From a virus, in the IMG/VR virus record IMGVR_UViG_3300042452_000984, positions 18,632 through 82,631 of that record: DNA of 64,000 bases; one strand, written 5' to 3'. The translations under genes were made by a program, and so were the position numbers. Under the pieces are notes generated by a model. The model made no database searches, was not told where the DNA came from, and worked only from the letters and a program-made list of their open reading frames with translations. This document shows, piece by piece, positions 56,597 through 64,000 of the stretch (its first letter is position 1; each line of letters begins with the position of its first letter).

Positions 56597-58501
56597 TTAG
56601 ACGGCTAAATCGCCAAAAATGCTTGGCTGTTGATGTTCTGGCAGATTAAGCAAAGGATCGCTATCCAAAAATTGTTTTTTCTTTTTTGAATCAAACTGAA
56701 TTTCCCATATAGTCTTAAACTGTTGCTGAAGAGGGTTTTCTAGGCAAGCTTTAAGCTTTTCTATGTCTTCCCAAGATGTATCGTAAATTTCAGTCCACAG
56801 CCATTTGAAGAAAATCTCTTTTTGAATAAGACATCTAGCTCTTTCATGGCTGCAACCTATCCGACCGTTTTTATTAGATACAGTTATGCCGATGCTGTAA
56901 CACTCCCTAACCCTGCCTACACGTTGCATATCGGCAAATATGATATAAACAGCAGGATTGAAAAGCTTAACAGGCTTTCTCCCGTCCCAACAGTGCCAGT
57001 TTGGCAGGCCAGAGGGAGTAAACATAGGGGGCAACCCGAACTTTTCAACTATTTCATTGGATCTTGTCGTGCTAGGAGCAATCCCTGCAAACTCTCCATC
57101 TATTGACTGGACAGAGAACGGTTGAGCCTTTTTAAGAGCTCTTTCAAAACGATACTCCATGTTGTTGTCTGCTTGAGCAAGGCGTTGATCAATCTGATCA
57201 ATCCGATCATAAAGCGAAGTGTGAGCCAGATCGCCGGTTGGTATTGTGTCTAACTGCCTATTCCTGCCGTTGTCAGCGGCTTGCTTGACCATAGCGGGGA
57301 TGCTCTGAATTAGCCGTATAGTGGCATCACGAACGGCTCGACCCATCTCACCCTCGCTTATCCAGGACATCCGCAACACCCCGGCCATGTTGTAGATGTT
57401 GGCTTGAGAGATGTATTTAGGCAAAGAAGGCTTCCCAGAGGCTACCAACTCTGAGTTGGTAGCCTCCCGGAAGTCCCTCAGAGCGTGACTTTCAAGCTTT
57501 TGGACCTCCCCAGCCTCTATAAATTCATCCCTGTGTCTCTGGAAATTTCTATCAAGCGCTCTAGAAGAAAGCCCTAAAAACGCTGCAACCTCGTTAGTGG
57601 TCATCCATTTGGTGTCTTGCCATTGCGCCCAAAATAGGTCTTTAATGTTCAACTCGCTAAAAACCTCTTCCATGGGGCGGCTATCGCCAAAGCCCGCCAT
57701 AGCGGATTGCCTGGATTGCTTCTTGGTGTACAGGTCGATAGCGCCTGGGGGTTCAACAACCTCCGCCGCCACCTCAGCAGGGGGCTCAACAATCTCCGCC
57801 ACTATAACGGGAGGCTTAATCGACTTAGCCTCAGCGACAGCCGGGGTAGGCTCTGGCTTGCTGTGAGGGTTTACACAGTAGTAGGTCGTAAACCGATCTT
57901 TCCAAGTATGCAACCTTCCCTGGGCCAGCAAAAGATCTCTTCGAGGAACAACATATTCTTGAAAACGTTTCCTATCTGGTCCGCTAGTCCTAGCCTTCTT
58001 GTACAAAACTTTTGCTGTAACCGGATGGCTAGCACACTCCAAAATCCTTTGATCAATAATTTCCCAGATCTCTTCTTTAGTCTTTAAACTAAATGAGAAC
58101 TTTTTGGCGCGACGATTTGATCTAGTTGCTGGCTTGGCCGCAGCTTGCTTAACTTCGACAACCGGCTCAGTGTTCTCTGGTAGCAGCTTGAACAATGGCA
58201 GAACCGGTTGCTCAGGAGCTTTGTCCCAACATAAAACCTTGTAGTTGCCTTTTCCTTTGGGAGGCTGCATGTAAGGGAAAATCAATTCGATTTGTTGTTT
58301 TGTATACCAACTGCCATGGGCTCGCGCAGAAATGATGATGTCTTTGATTAGTTGCGGCGTGCTGTTCAGCTTTTCTACCGTATTCAACGCACGACGAACA
58401 AGCTCAGCGCTTGGATGTGCCCGTTCTGCTTTGGGCATCACATAAATAACCCAGGAAAGATCCTCGGGGGAATATAGACGATCTTCAGAAGAAGCGTTCA
58501 T
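56597..58501 (-). CDS. Large hypothetical protein with central HTH, 634 aa
   Basis: AT-richer than its neighbours and with few HIP1 sites, so recently acquired. Modules: helical N-terminus; two copies of a RFxxYVVPRRD-like winged segment region (about 150-210); a Pro/Glu/Val linker (225-265) with VEPP repeated; a helix-turn-helix (WMTTNEVAAFLGLSSRALDRNF, about 298-320); then a basic helical segment and a final domain rich in Trp/Lys. It could be an antirepressor-like or mobile-element regulator; no family recognised. Confidence 0.65.
   Translation of the reverse strand: MNASSEDRLYSPEDLSWVIYVMPKAERAHPSAELVRRALNTVEKLNSTPQLIKDIIISARAHGSWYTKQQIELIFPYMQPPKGKGNYKVLCWDKAPEQPVLPLFKLLPENTEPVVEVKQAAAKPATRSNRRAKKFSFSLKTKEEIWEIIDQRILECASHPVTAKVLYKKARTSGPDRKRFQEYVVPRRDLLLAQGRLHTWKDRFTTYYCVNPHSKPEPTPAVAEAKSIKPPVIVAEIVEPPAEVAAEVVEPPGAIDLYTKKQSRQSAMAGFGDSRPMEEVFSELNIKDLFWAQWQDTKWMTTNEVAAFLGLSSRALDRNFQRHRDEFIEAGEVQKLESHALRDFREATNSELVASGKPSLPKYISQANIYNMAGVLRMSWISEGEMGRAVRDATIRLIQSIPAMVKQAADNGRNRQLDTIPTGDLAHTSLYDRIDQIDQRLAQADNNMEYRFERALKKAQPFSVQSIDGEFAGIAPSTTRSNEIVEKFGLPPMFTPSGLPNWHCWDGRKPVKLFNPAVYIIFADMQRVGRVRECYSIGITVSNKNGRIGCSHERARCLIQKEIFFKWLWTEIYDTSWEDIEKLKACLENPLQQQFKTIWEIQFDSKKKKQFLDSDPLLNLPEHQQPSIFGDLAV
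57438..57466. repeat. Perfect 29-bp palindrome inside the 56597 gene
   Basis: GAGGCTACCAACTC (57438-57451), one T, then GAGTTGGTAGCCTC (57453-57466). It encodes EATNSELVAS. Candidate protein-binding or DNA-structure site. Confidence 0.8.
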
Positions 58502-58516
58502 CGCTTGTGCCCAGAC

Positions 58517-58574
58517 TGCAAATATGTCGCCCTATCAATCACAGATTGTATCTATAATAGACGCTTGTTTGCAA
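58517..58574 (-). promoter_or_regulatory. Leftward promoter with TTGC-type elements
   Basis: Minus strand TTGCAA (58569-58574), 18 nt, TACAAT (58545-58550), then a leader to ATG 58501. CATATTTGCAG (58517-58527 region) lies within the leader. Confidence 0.6.
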
Positions 58575-58619
58575 TATGATACTGAAGCAGCAATTTAGCC
58601 ACTCTATTGTAAAAGTGCT

Positions 58620-58657
58620 CCCCATGCCCTTAGCCGATCGCCCCTCCTACCGCAACG
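58620..58657 (+). repeat. Remnant duplicate of the start of the 59866 gene
   Basis: 36 of 38 bases match 59862-59899, beginning CCCCATG. Here the frame stops after 12 codons, whereas the second copy opens an 84-aa gene. The GIY-YIG gene lies between them. Confidence 0.8.
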
Positions 58658-58730
58658 GCTAAAGTTATTGACTTTTAACACTACGGTAGCTTGTTGGCAA
58701 TAGCTTGTTATACTAAAGGCGACTTTTCGC

Positions 58731-58755
58731 ATCGTGGCAAAGTCCACGATTTTTT
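58731..58755 (+). terminator. Hairpin plus T5 directly before a start codon
   Basis: ATCGTGG (58731-58737) with CCACGAT (58744-58750) and TTTTT, then ATG 58756. Attenuator or terminator ahead of the leader peptide and nuclease gene. Confidence 0.7.
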
Positions 58756-58809
58756 ATGACTGAGCCTGCTACCGTGACTGGACTTAAAGAGCTTCGGAAA
58801 CTGAAATGA
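58756..58809 (+). CDS. Possible leader peptide, 17 aa
   Basis: MTEPATVTGLKELRKLK, ending in a TGA that overlaps ATG 58806. It directly follows the hairpin, so it is a plausible attenuator peptide or translation coupler. No independent evidence of expression. Confidence 0.35.
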   Translation: MTEPATVTGLKELRKLK

Positions 58810-59861
58810 CTATTTATTTTATTGAATGTGGCAGCACTAATCAAATTAAAATAGGGTTTTCTCAAAATCCAGCGGCTAGGCGCAGCTCATTGCAAGTTGG
58901 AAGCACCGCCCCGTTGTCAATCCTTGCAACTGTGCCTGGAGATTTAAACAGGGAAGGTGAGATTCAGAACATGTTTAGTGATTTTCGGGCAAAAGGAGAA
59001 TGGTTTTTTCCGTCAGATAAAATATATGAGTTCATATACAAAAATAAACGATCTTTTGACCTGTGCGACTGGATCCCCGACGCTTCTTCATATCAAATTA
59101 AGTGGATTTCAAGCGATGGCGCTAATGTCGACTCATCTGCATCTCCCTTCCTAGTTACTGTTCACATGCCCGGACAAGGCAGTAAATTCCCAGTCATCGA
59201 AATAGACACTTATGTGGGAATCGCGTCAGCAAAAGATCGCTTAGCTTTTCAAAGGCAAGGGGGAATTTCACCGTTTAAGGCAAGGGCTCTTGATAAAATT
59301 GCCAAGGAATATGGATTTACTGTCCGCATGTTTGCGGAAAGTCAATTATATGAGAGTCGTTTTCTTAAAAAGCGAAACTTCAGTTATTGCAAAAATCCGG
59401 GTAACTTTTCTGAAATTCTAATAAATCCAGGAGAATCGGTAGGTCAAGTTATTCTTGGAGAGCTTTATCCTGATGATGAATACGCCAAAGCGGGGAAAAT
59501 TCTTTATAGATGGATGGGTACTCATTATGAATCACAGCGCAAAGAGGCTGAGATGCATCGAATTGCTCACGCGCTTAATCGCTGTGTGCGCCAAACAAAA
59601 AATGGTAGGACTAGGCCATGGGCCACTGCAGCCAAGGTGGATGAAGCTTATAGATGGTGCATGAAAAAAATAAGGAGTATTTCGCTTGAGGAAGTTTATT
59701 CTTTGATGGACCTGTCCACAGTGGTTTTGACGGATGACGATAAGCGCAACGGCCACTGTGGCCTTTTGGCTTGGAGAGGAAAGTCTGGAAAATCTGTCGA
59801 TTACCTAAGTGCCAAAAAAGCCATGACGGCTATGTACCATCAATTGCAATGTATAAGTTAA
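58806..59861 (+). CDS. T5orf172/GIY-YIG-like nuclease-domain protein, 351 aa
   Basis: The N-terminal 80 residues (YFIECGSTNQIKIGFS.NPAARRSSLQVGS..PL..LATVPGD...E..IQNMFSDFRAKGEWFFPS) match the T5orf172/MUG113 group of GIY-YIG domains: Y-F-I, K-I-G-x-S, R-x-x-x-L, E-x-x-x-x...F...GEWF. The remaining 270 residues are unfamiliar. DNA is AT-rich and lacks HIP1 sites. It is flanked by a duplicated 38-bp piece of the next gene, as if inserted by a freestanding homing-type event. Confidence 0.7.
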   Translation: MTIYFIECGSTNQIKIGFSQNPAARRSSLQVGSTAPLSILATVPGDLNREGEIQNMFSDFRAKGEWFFPSDKIYEFIYKNKRSFDLCDWIPDASSYQIKWISSDGANVDSSASPFLVTVHMPGQGSKFPVIEIDTYVGIASAKDRLAFQRQGGISPFKARALDKIAKEYGFTVRMFAESQLYESRFLKKRNFSYCKNPGNFSEILINPGESVGQVILGELYPDDEYAKAGKILYRWMGTHYESQRKEAEMHRIAHALNRCVRQTKNGRTRPWATAAKVDEAYRWCMKKIRSISLEEVYSLMDLSTVVLTDDDKRNGHCGLLAWRGKSGKSVDYLSAKKAMTAMYHQLQCIS

Positions 59862-59899
59862 CCCCATGCCCCTAGCCGATCGCACCTCCTACCGCAACG
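59862..59899 (+). repeat. Second copy of the 38-bp duplicated segment
   Basis: Functional copy: it forms the start of the 59866 gene. See 58620-58657. Confidence 0.8.
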
Positions 59900-60120
59900 C
59901 CCTACAAGCGCTCAGGGCTATCAAAGATACCACTGGCAATACGCCCCAGGTGAAAGCCATAGCGGCCTTCCTGCTAGAGGCGGCCAATGCTGAGTATCCA
60001 GGCGGCTACGTGGGCGACCCGAGCGACCCACGGGACAGGGCGGTAGTAGAGGCCCAGCGTGACTACTGGCAGCGGTTTATGGCAGGCGAGGACGTGGAGG
60101 AAAATTATTACGACCTGTAG
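59866..60120 (+). CDS. Hypothetical protein, 84 aa
   Basis: MPLADRTSYRNALQALR starts a helical, acidic protein that ends EDVEENYYDL. Its first 12 codons are repeated upstream of the GIY-YIG gene. No family recognised. Confidence 0.6.
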   Translation: MPLADRTSYRNALQALRAIKDTTGNTPQVKAIAAFLLEAANAEYPGGYVGDPSDPRDRAVVEAQRDYWQRFMAGEDVEENYYDL

Positions 60121-60124
60121 CCAA

Positions 60125-60156
60125 AACAAAACCCCCGGCGAGGGCCAGGGGTAAGG
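60125..60156 (-). terminator. Leftward terminator
   Basis: Minus strand CCCCTGGC..GCCGGGGG stem followed by TTTTGTTTTGG ends the three small leftward genes. On the + strand it follows the 59866 gene by four bases. Confidence 0.7.
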
Positions 60157-60172
60157 GTGGGTGGCGGTAGGG

Positions 60173-60322
60173 TTAGATTTTACCCTTTGCCTTTTCTGTG
60201 GCAGCCAGGGCCAGGATCGCCGCCCCAGTGGCAGCATAAAGGAACGCATTCTCTACGGTGCCGGGCACCTGGGAGGGCGGCTGCGGGTTATCAGCGGGCT
60301 GGGCCGTGCTAGTCGTTGACAT
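60173..60322 (-). CDS. Small membrane protein, 49 aa
   Basis: Pro/Gln/Thr-rich N-terminus, then one span (NAFLYAATGAAILALAA) and a Lys tail. ATG 60322 overlaps the previous gene by 14 nt. Unknown function, maybe holin-like. Confidence 0.55.
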   Translation of the reverse strand: MSTTSTAQPADNPQPPSQVPGTVENAFLYAATGAAILALAATEKAKGKI

Positions 60323-60452
60323 GGGTGGTAAGCTCCTGATTGATTTGCTCTAATGCAACCCGTGCGCGGCGCAGGGTTTCTAATGCTTGCTGAGCCTTGA
60401 GTACCGCCGCCCGTGCGGCTTGCTCATCAGCTTGTCTTTCCTCTTCAGTCAC
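60309..60452 (-). CDS. Small coiled-coil protein, 47 aa
   Basis: GTG 60452 is chosen: GGAGG lies 7 nt upstream, whereas a start at 60497 has none. Ala/Glu/Arg-rich single helix. The 12-mer motif copy is at 60471-60482 in its leader. Confidence 0.5.
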   Translation of the reverse strand: MTEEERQADEQAARAAVLKAQQALETLRRARVALEQINQELTTHVND

Positions 60453-60497
60453 AAAATTTCCTCCGCGAATGGTCTTTTGAGCTTGAACAACGAACAC

Positions 60498-60716
60498 CTA
60501 ACCCGCTTGGCGCAGATCCTCCATTAACAGAACAGTCCCTTGCACGTCCATAACGCGGATAATCCGCACCACATCCGCTTCGTCTAGTGGATCGGGTCGA
60601 TCTTGATAGTCCAATGCCCCCGCCTCTCGGCAGGCTTGGTTCCAGGCTTGCAGAACCCCTAACCCGTCCTGTATCAGCGCCCTAGCCCGACGCTCAATCT
60701 CCAATTGATCAACCAT
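60498..60716 (-). CDS. Hypothetical small helical protein, 72 aa
   Basis: AGGAG precedes ATG 60716. Acidic helical protein with DPLDEADVVRIIRVMD. Divergent from the portal gene; shares the operator-rich 60717-60841 region with it. Unknown function. Confidence 0.6.
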   Translation of the reverse strand: MVDQLEIERRARALIQDGLGVLQAWNQACREAGALDYQDRPDPLDEADVVRIIRVMDVQGTVLLMEDLRQAG

Positions 60717-60754
60717 AACTATTTCTCCTAAATAAGTACCTGCAACTATTGCCG

Positions 60755-60820
60755 TTGCATATTTACTCTACCATGGCATATTTGCAATACGCAATAACTC
60801 AGAGGGAGAACCGCTAAAAT
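60755..60820. promoter_or_regulatory. Divergent regulatory region before the portal gene
   Basis: TTGCATATTTAC (60755-60766) and GGCATATTTGCAAT (60775-60788) are two operator-like elements; AGGGAGAACCGCTAAAAT (60803-60820) matches the promoter-like element at 41586-41603. The first serves the leftward genes, the second the portal operon. Confidence 0.5.
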
Positions 60821-60841
60821 TAGCCTAGAGACTGGCTACCC

Positions 60842-62374
60842 ATGGACCTCACCCGCCTCCACCGCCACCTAGAGACCTCCCCTGACCTGGATTTGCCCCT
60901 ATCCCAGGCACGGGAGCTAGCCAAACGCGCCAATGGCCGTGGCTGGGACGATGGCATCGACAAGAAGCCTGGCCGCCGCTATCGCACCACTCCCAATATC
61001 TGGACCACCTTTGAGGGACGCGGACAACCCCGCCAGGGCTTCCTTAGCCCCGAGGTGATGCGGATGGTCTACATGCGTTCCGAAGTTGTCCGCGCCTGTG
61101 TAGATACCCTGGTGGAACTGGTCTGCGGTTGTGATTGGACGATCCGCCCCATTGACGAAGAGAAAAGCCGATGGCTACGCGATCGCAGACCAGATGACTA
61201 CAAAACCCTCAAAAAGCGCATCCGCTGGCTAGAGAGATTTTTTACCCACCCGGCCAACCATTACAACCTGGACCAGTTCCACCGGTTGATACTGCGGGAC
61301 TTACTAATCTACGACGCGGCGGCCTACGAGATCGTGACTGCTGAGGTAAATGGCCACCGCCTGCCGCTGGAGTTAGGCGCGATCGCGGGCGATACGGTGG
61401 AGATCGACTGTGACGATACGGGTATCCCGCTGGCCTACTGGCAAAGCTATAACGTCAAGACCCATGTACGGTTTGAGCCGGAGGAACTAGCCTATATCCG
61501 ACTCAACCCGGTGTCCTGGAGTCCCTACGGCATCTCTCCGATTGAGACCGCCTACGTCAGCATCGCTAGCGACCTGAACGCTAACCGGTACAATGCCAGC
61601 TTCTTTGAAAAGAACGGCATCCCCCCGGCCCTCCTGGCGGTGATGGGGCTGTCATCAGCTGAGTTTCGTAGCCTGATGTCTCAGATGAGGCAGACCAGCC
61701 AGGACAACCCGTGGAATATCCACGCTTTCCGGGCCGCCCGGGATGCTGAGGGCAAGAGCCAGCAAGTATTTGATCTAGTGCCATTGTCATCAATATCTAA
61801 CCGGGAGATGCAGTTCACTGAATTGCTGACCCATGTGGTGCGACGGATTACGATGCTGTATCGCATCTCAGCTAGCCAGATCGGCTTTACCGACGAGGTA
61901 ACTGGCGGCATTGGTTCTGGGGTAGCTGAGACCCAGGTGGACTTGATGGAGTCCAAGGGCGTGGCGCCATTGCTGCGCAGCTTGTCCTCTATCCATACTG
62001 AACAGGTGATCCACGGTGTTTGTGGGTGGGAGGATTTAGAGTTTGCCTTCACCCAATCCCAAACCCCGGCGGAGCAGCAAGAATACCAGCGCGATGCCGG
62101 TGAAGTCACCATGGGCGCGATGACGATCAATGAGCTCCGCTCTAAATGGGGTGGCCGTGATGCCGTCGAGTGGGGTGACTCACCCCTCCAGCCGCCGCCC
62201 ATGTGGGCTCAGGAGAAGCAACAATCCCAGCAAATGCTAGCCCAGGCCCAGGGCATGATGGCCCCGCCGCCGCCCGGGCAGGAAGACCCTAACCAGCAAC
62301 AACCCGGCCAACCCCCGGAGGGCAACCCTGAGCTAGAGAAAAGCGCCAGGAGGCTAGTGATCCGATGGAACTAG
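60842..62374 (+). CDS. Portal protein, 510 aa
   Basis: DUF935/HK97-type portal pattern: MRMVYMRSEVVRACVDTLVELV at about 75-96, WTIRPIDEE, GISPIETAYVSIASDLNANRYNASFFEKNGIPPALL (wing and crown helix region, parts only), and VVRRITMLYRISASQIGFTDE near 330. The C-terminal 40 residues are Gln/Pro-rich. It forms the 12-mer gate through which DNA is packaged. Starts the head operon after a promoter-like element; no clear Shine-Dalgarno. Overlaps the next gene by 10 nt. Confidence 0.85.
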   Translation: MDLTRLHRHLETSPDLDLPLSQARELAKRANGRGWDDGIDKKPGRRYRTTPNIWTTFEGRGQPRQGFLSPEVMRMVYMRSEVVRACVDTLVELVCGCDWTIRPIDEEKSRWLRDRRPDDYKTLKKRIRWLERFFTHPANHYNLDQFHRLILRDLLIYDAAAYEIVTAEVNGHRLPLELGAIAGDTVEIDCDDTGIPLAYWQSYNVKTHVRFEPEELAYIRLNPVSWSPYGISPIETAYVSIASDLNANRYNASFFEKNGIPPALLAVMGLSSAEFRSLMSQMRQTSQDNPWNIHAFRAARDAEGKSQQVFDLVPLSSISNREMQFTELLTHVVRRITMLYRISASQIGFTDEVTGGIGSGVAETQVDLMESKGVAPLLRSLSSIHTEQVIHGVCGWEDLEFAFTQSQTPAEQQEYQRDAGEVTMGAMTINELRSKWGGRDAVEWGDSPLQPPPMWAQEKQQSQQMLAQAQGMMAPPPPGQEDPNQQQPGQPPEGNPELEKSARRLVIRWN

Positions 62375-63864
62375 AATTTATCGGTGATTGGCAACCCTCT
62401 GACGCCCACGCGATCGCGCTACAGCTGCGTAAATCCTTAGGTGTTGACGCCGGCGGTGGTGCTGAAATAACGGTGCAGCAGTTGGACGATAACCCGATCC
62501 AACAAATGCTTAGCCAACGGCAAAAGCGATTGCTGGACCTGCTGCGGGAGGCGGGTAGTAAAACCTTCAGTGAAGCGCCCCTGGCCAAGGCACTATGGAC
62601 CGATGACCATACCTGCACCCCTGGTTGCCGCCATGATTGGCTGGAGGACTATAGCCTAGGCTCCTTGACCAAGGCGGTGAACCGTGGGGCACTCAAGCGC
62701 GATGCTCAGGGACGCGCCTATGTGTTTAATGCCAATAACCGCTGGCAGCGCTACAATGCCACGCCGCCCCCGCCTGGTGACTATCGTTTCCCCCTAGGCG
62801 ATGGTGACTATGGCCGGGGTGTTTATCTTCCTATCCTGGATACGCCCCAGGGCTACGCCAAGCTACGGGTGCGGCTCAACCTATCACCCGCCCAACTCAT
62901 CAGCGACGATGAGTTTTACGCCATCGAGGATAACTTCGCCATGGACCTGACCACCACCCTCGATCGCCAGGGCGTTCGGGGTGTGGTGCAAACTGAAGGC
63001 GATCTCGTCTCGTTGTTATTTCTGCGATCGCCCGCCGACATTGAAGTACTCGGGCTAATTGCTGACTCCGGCATCGTTCCCTCTGGCCCAGACTTTAGCT
63101 ATCGCCTATCCTCCTTTGTTGCCGCTGAAGACCATTGGACGCTGGACCTCGAGCTATCCCCCGGCGGTGATCCACCCTCCCCCCAGGCGCTTACCAAGGC
63201 GGCTAAGGTTACCCTATTTCCTGACACGCCCCTGGCTACCGCCACCACCAGCCGCGCTCGGGGACTGCTTAGCCGTCGCCTGCTGCGCGATGCCTGCGAT
63301 CGCTGTCGTGCGGATGGGCTACCGCTAGACAGTTGCACCATTCAACTGATTGATAGCGCCCCCGACTGGCTACCTCGCCATTGCAAAGCCTTTTGTCACC
63401 CCTCCACCGGCGTTATTTACCTGGTAGACCACGACCCCGCCGATGCCTTAATGGACCGGCTATTGATGCTCAGCCGCCAACTAGAGGACGCGGCTAGCGA
63501 TGGCATTATCACCTACGCCCAGGCGATGGATGCCCTTCAGTCCGGATTAAAGATGACTAGCCAATGGTGGTTAGAGTGTCTGCTACGGCGTTTTGTCGGA
63601 GCGTGCTTGGTGGTTAGCCGCCATGACCTATCAACCAGCGCTGACTACGGCCCCTGGCAGGACTACCTATCGCTGCAATCCGCCCGTGGCATTCAGTACT
63701 GGGGCGATCGTTCTGCGATCGTTCGGTGCATGGCCGAGGATTATCGCTGTTGCTTTGAACCAACGGGACTACCCAACGAGGTGACGATGATTTGGGATAT
63801 GGTGACGCCTGCGATCGCCAGGATGGCACAACAACGATTGATGGAGGTGTTGAGTAATGCCTAA
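62365..63864 (+). CDS. Large head-region protein of unknown function, 499 aa
   Basis: Lies between portal and Mu F-like genes, where some phages carry toxin or enzyme modules. Residues 80-92 contain a CxxxC-H pattern; 116-130 (GRAYVFNANNRWQRY) repeats a module of the 6080 protein; YGRGVYLPILDTPQGYA near 152-168 resembles a loop of ADP-ribosyltransferase folds but the remaining signature residues are not evident. The C-terminal 150 residues are helical with paired Cys (RCCFE). Possibly a virion-delivered effector. Confidence in function is low, in the gene high. Confidence 0.55.
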   Translation: MELEFIGDWQPSDAHAIALQLRKSLGVDAGGGAEITVQQLDDNPIQQMLSQRQKRLLDLLREAGSKTFSEAPLAKALWTDDHTCTPGCRHDWLEDYSLGSLTKAVNRGALKRDAQGRAYVFNANNRWQRYNATPPPPGDYRFPLGDGDYGRGVYLPILDTPQGYAKLRVRLNLSPAQLISDDEFYAIEDNFAMDLTTTLDRQGVRGVVQTEGDLVSLLFLRSPADIEVLGLIADSGIVPSGPDFSYRLSSFVAAEDHWTLDLELSPGGDPPSPQALTKAAKVTLFPDTPLATATTSRARGLLSRRLLRDACDRCRADGLPLDSCTIQLIDSAPDWLPRHCKAFCHPSTGVIYLVDHDPADALMDRLLMLSRQLEDAASDGIITYAQAMDALQSGLKMTSQWWLECLLRRFVGACLVVSRHDLSTSADYGPWQDYLSLQSARGIQYWGDRSAIVRCMAEDYRCCFEPTGLPNEVTMIWDMVTPAIARMAQQRLMEVLSNA

Positions 63865-63979
63865 CTGCTCTCCCCGCAACTATTCAACGCCTGAAACCCC
63901 TGACTATAGCGGGGTTGCGGTGAGGCACTGCTGTGGCTGGACTAGATTTGGACTAAATGAGGTAAACCATGCCCGTTAA
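63857..63979 (+). CDS. Small Cys-containing protein, 40 aa
   Basis: ATG 63857 lies inside the end of the previous gene and its TAA overlaps the next start by 11 nt. It has Cys 4, a CC pair and Trp. Coupled translation is supported by overlaps. Unknown function. Confidence 0.45.
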   Translation: MPNCSPRNYSTPETPDYSGVAVRHCCGWTRFGLNEVNHAR

Positions 63980-64000
63980 CACCGTCTTAACGGCTGAAAT
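63969..64000 (+). CDS. Start of a gene cut by the window end, probably the Mu F-like head gene
   Basis: GAGGT upstream, then ATG and ten further residues, MPVNTVLTAE. If the genome is circular with one base (or 1+3n bases) missing between the ends, the frame enters SPLAPDDF at base 1 and continues to 1026. Gene order (portal, 499-aa protein, Mu F) supports it. Confidence 0.6.
   Translation, partial: MPVNTVLTAE

Noticed and set aside
56597-58501. Transposase or prophage antirepressor assignment for the 634-aa protein
   Set aside because: No DDE, KilA-N, BRO or ORF6N signature could be made out; only the central HTH is supported.

Overview
The window reads as an almost complete genome of a temperate, contractile-tailed phage (myovirus) of a cyanobacterium. 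The host assignment rests on the very dense HIP1 octamer (GCGATCGC and near matches) in nearly every gene and even in terminators, a DUF2811-like small protein and a large serine recombinase resembling cyanobacterial excision recombinases. No host genes flank the phage genes. The last 32 bases (63969-64000) look like the start of the same head gene that is already open at base 1, so the window is probably a circular or circularly permuted genome of just over 64 kb, cut inside that gene. No tRNA, CRISPR array, photosynthesis gene, DNA polymerase, helicase or primase was seen.

Layout. 60842-64000 plus 1-1026: portal, a 499-aa head-region protein and a Mu F-like head morphogenesis protein. 1023-5897: a small accessory and DNA-metabolism block with a secreted peptide, a protein carrying an SSB-type acidic tail, a degenerate HAD protein, a DnaN-type sliding clamp and a DpdA-like transglycosylase that suggests 7-deazaguanine DNA modification. 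6080-19036: prohead protease (very long), scaffold, major capsid protein, connectors, tail sheath and tube. 19057-19667: tail assembly chaperone pair joined by a -1 frameshift. 19742-38465: tape measure, a DNA methyltransferase and an M15 peptidase, then hub, spike, LysM, gp25-like wedge, gpJ, gpI and fibres.

38455-41496 is a leftward cassette of mostly unknown membrane proteins behind a putative DNA-binding protein that has palindromes at and inside its own gene. 41634-47609 is a rightward early/replication block: a divergent regulator pair, a DUF4373-HNH fusion, a replisome-organiser-like protein, small proteins and a metallophosphoesterase. 47592-48932 is the leftward large serine integrase. 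49281-55446 is a leftward operon ending in ParB-methyltransferase, small terminase and large terminase, so packaging genes lie on the strand opposite the capsid and tail genes. 55699-56525 is a CI/Cro-like switch: an XRE repressor, a strong divergent promoter with a palindrome in its spacer, and small rightward genes. 56597-60716 is AT-richer accessory DNA that includes a T5orf172/GIY-YIG gene flanked by a 38-bp duplication, which looks like an insertion.

How the parts work together (inference). The phage seems to rely on the host replisome but supplies its own clamp and an SSB-like protein. Three of its proteins carry QLxLF pentapeptides of the bacterial clamp-binding type. Two recurrent intergenic DNA motifs, a TTGC-A/T-rich-GCAA operator-like element and a GAACC..CTAAAATAGGC promoter-like element, point to phage-specific regulation across the genome.
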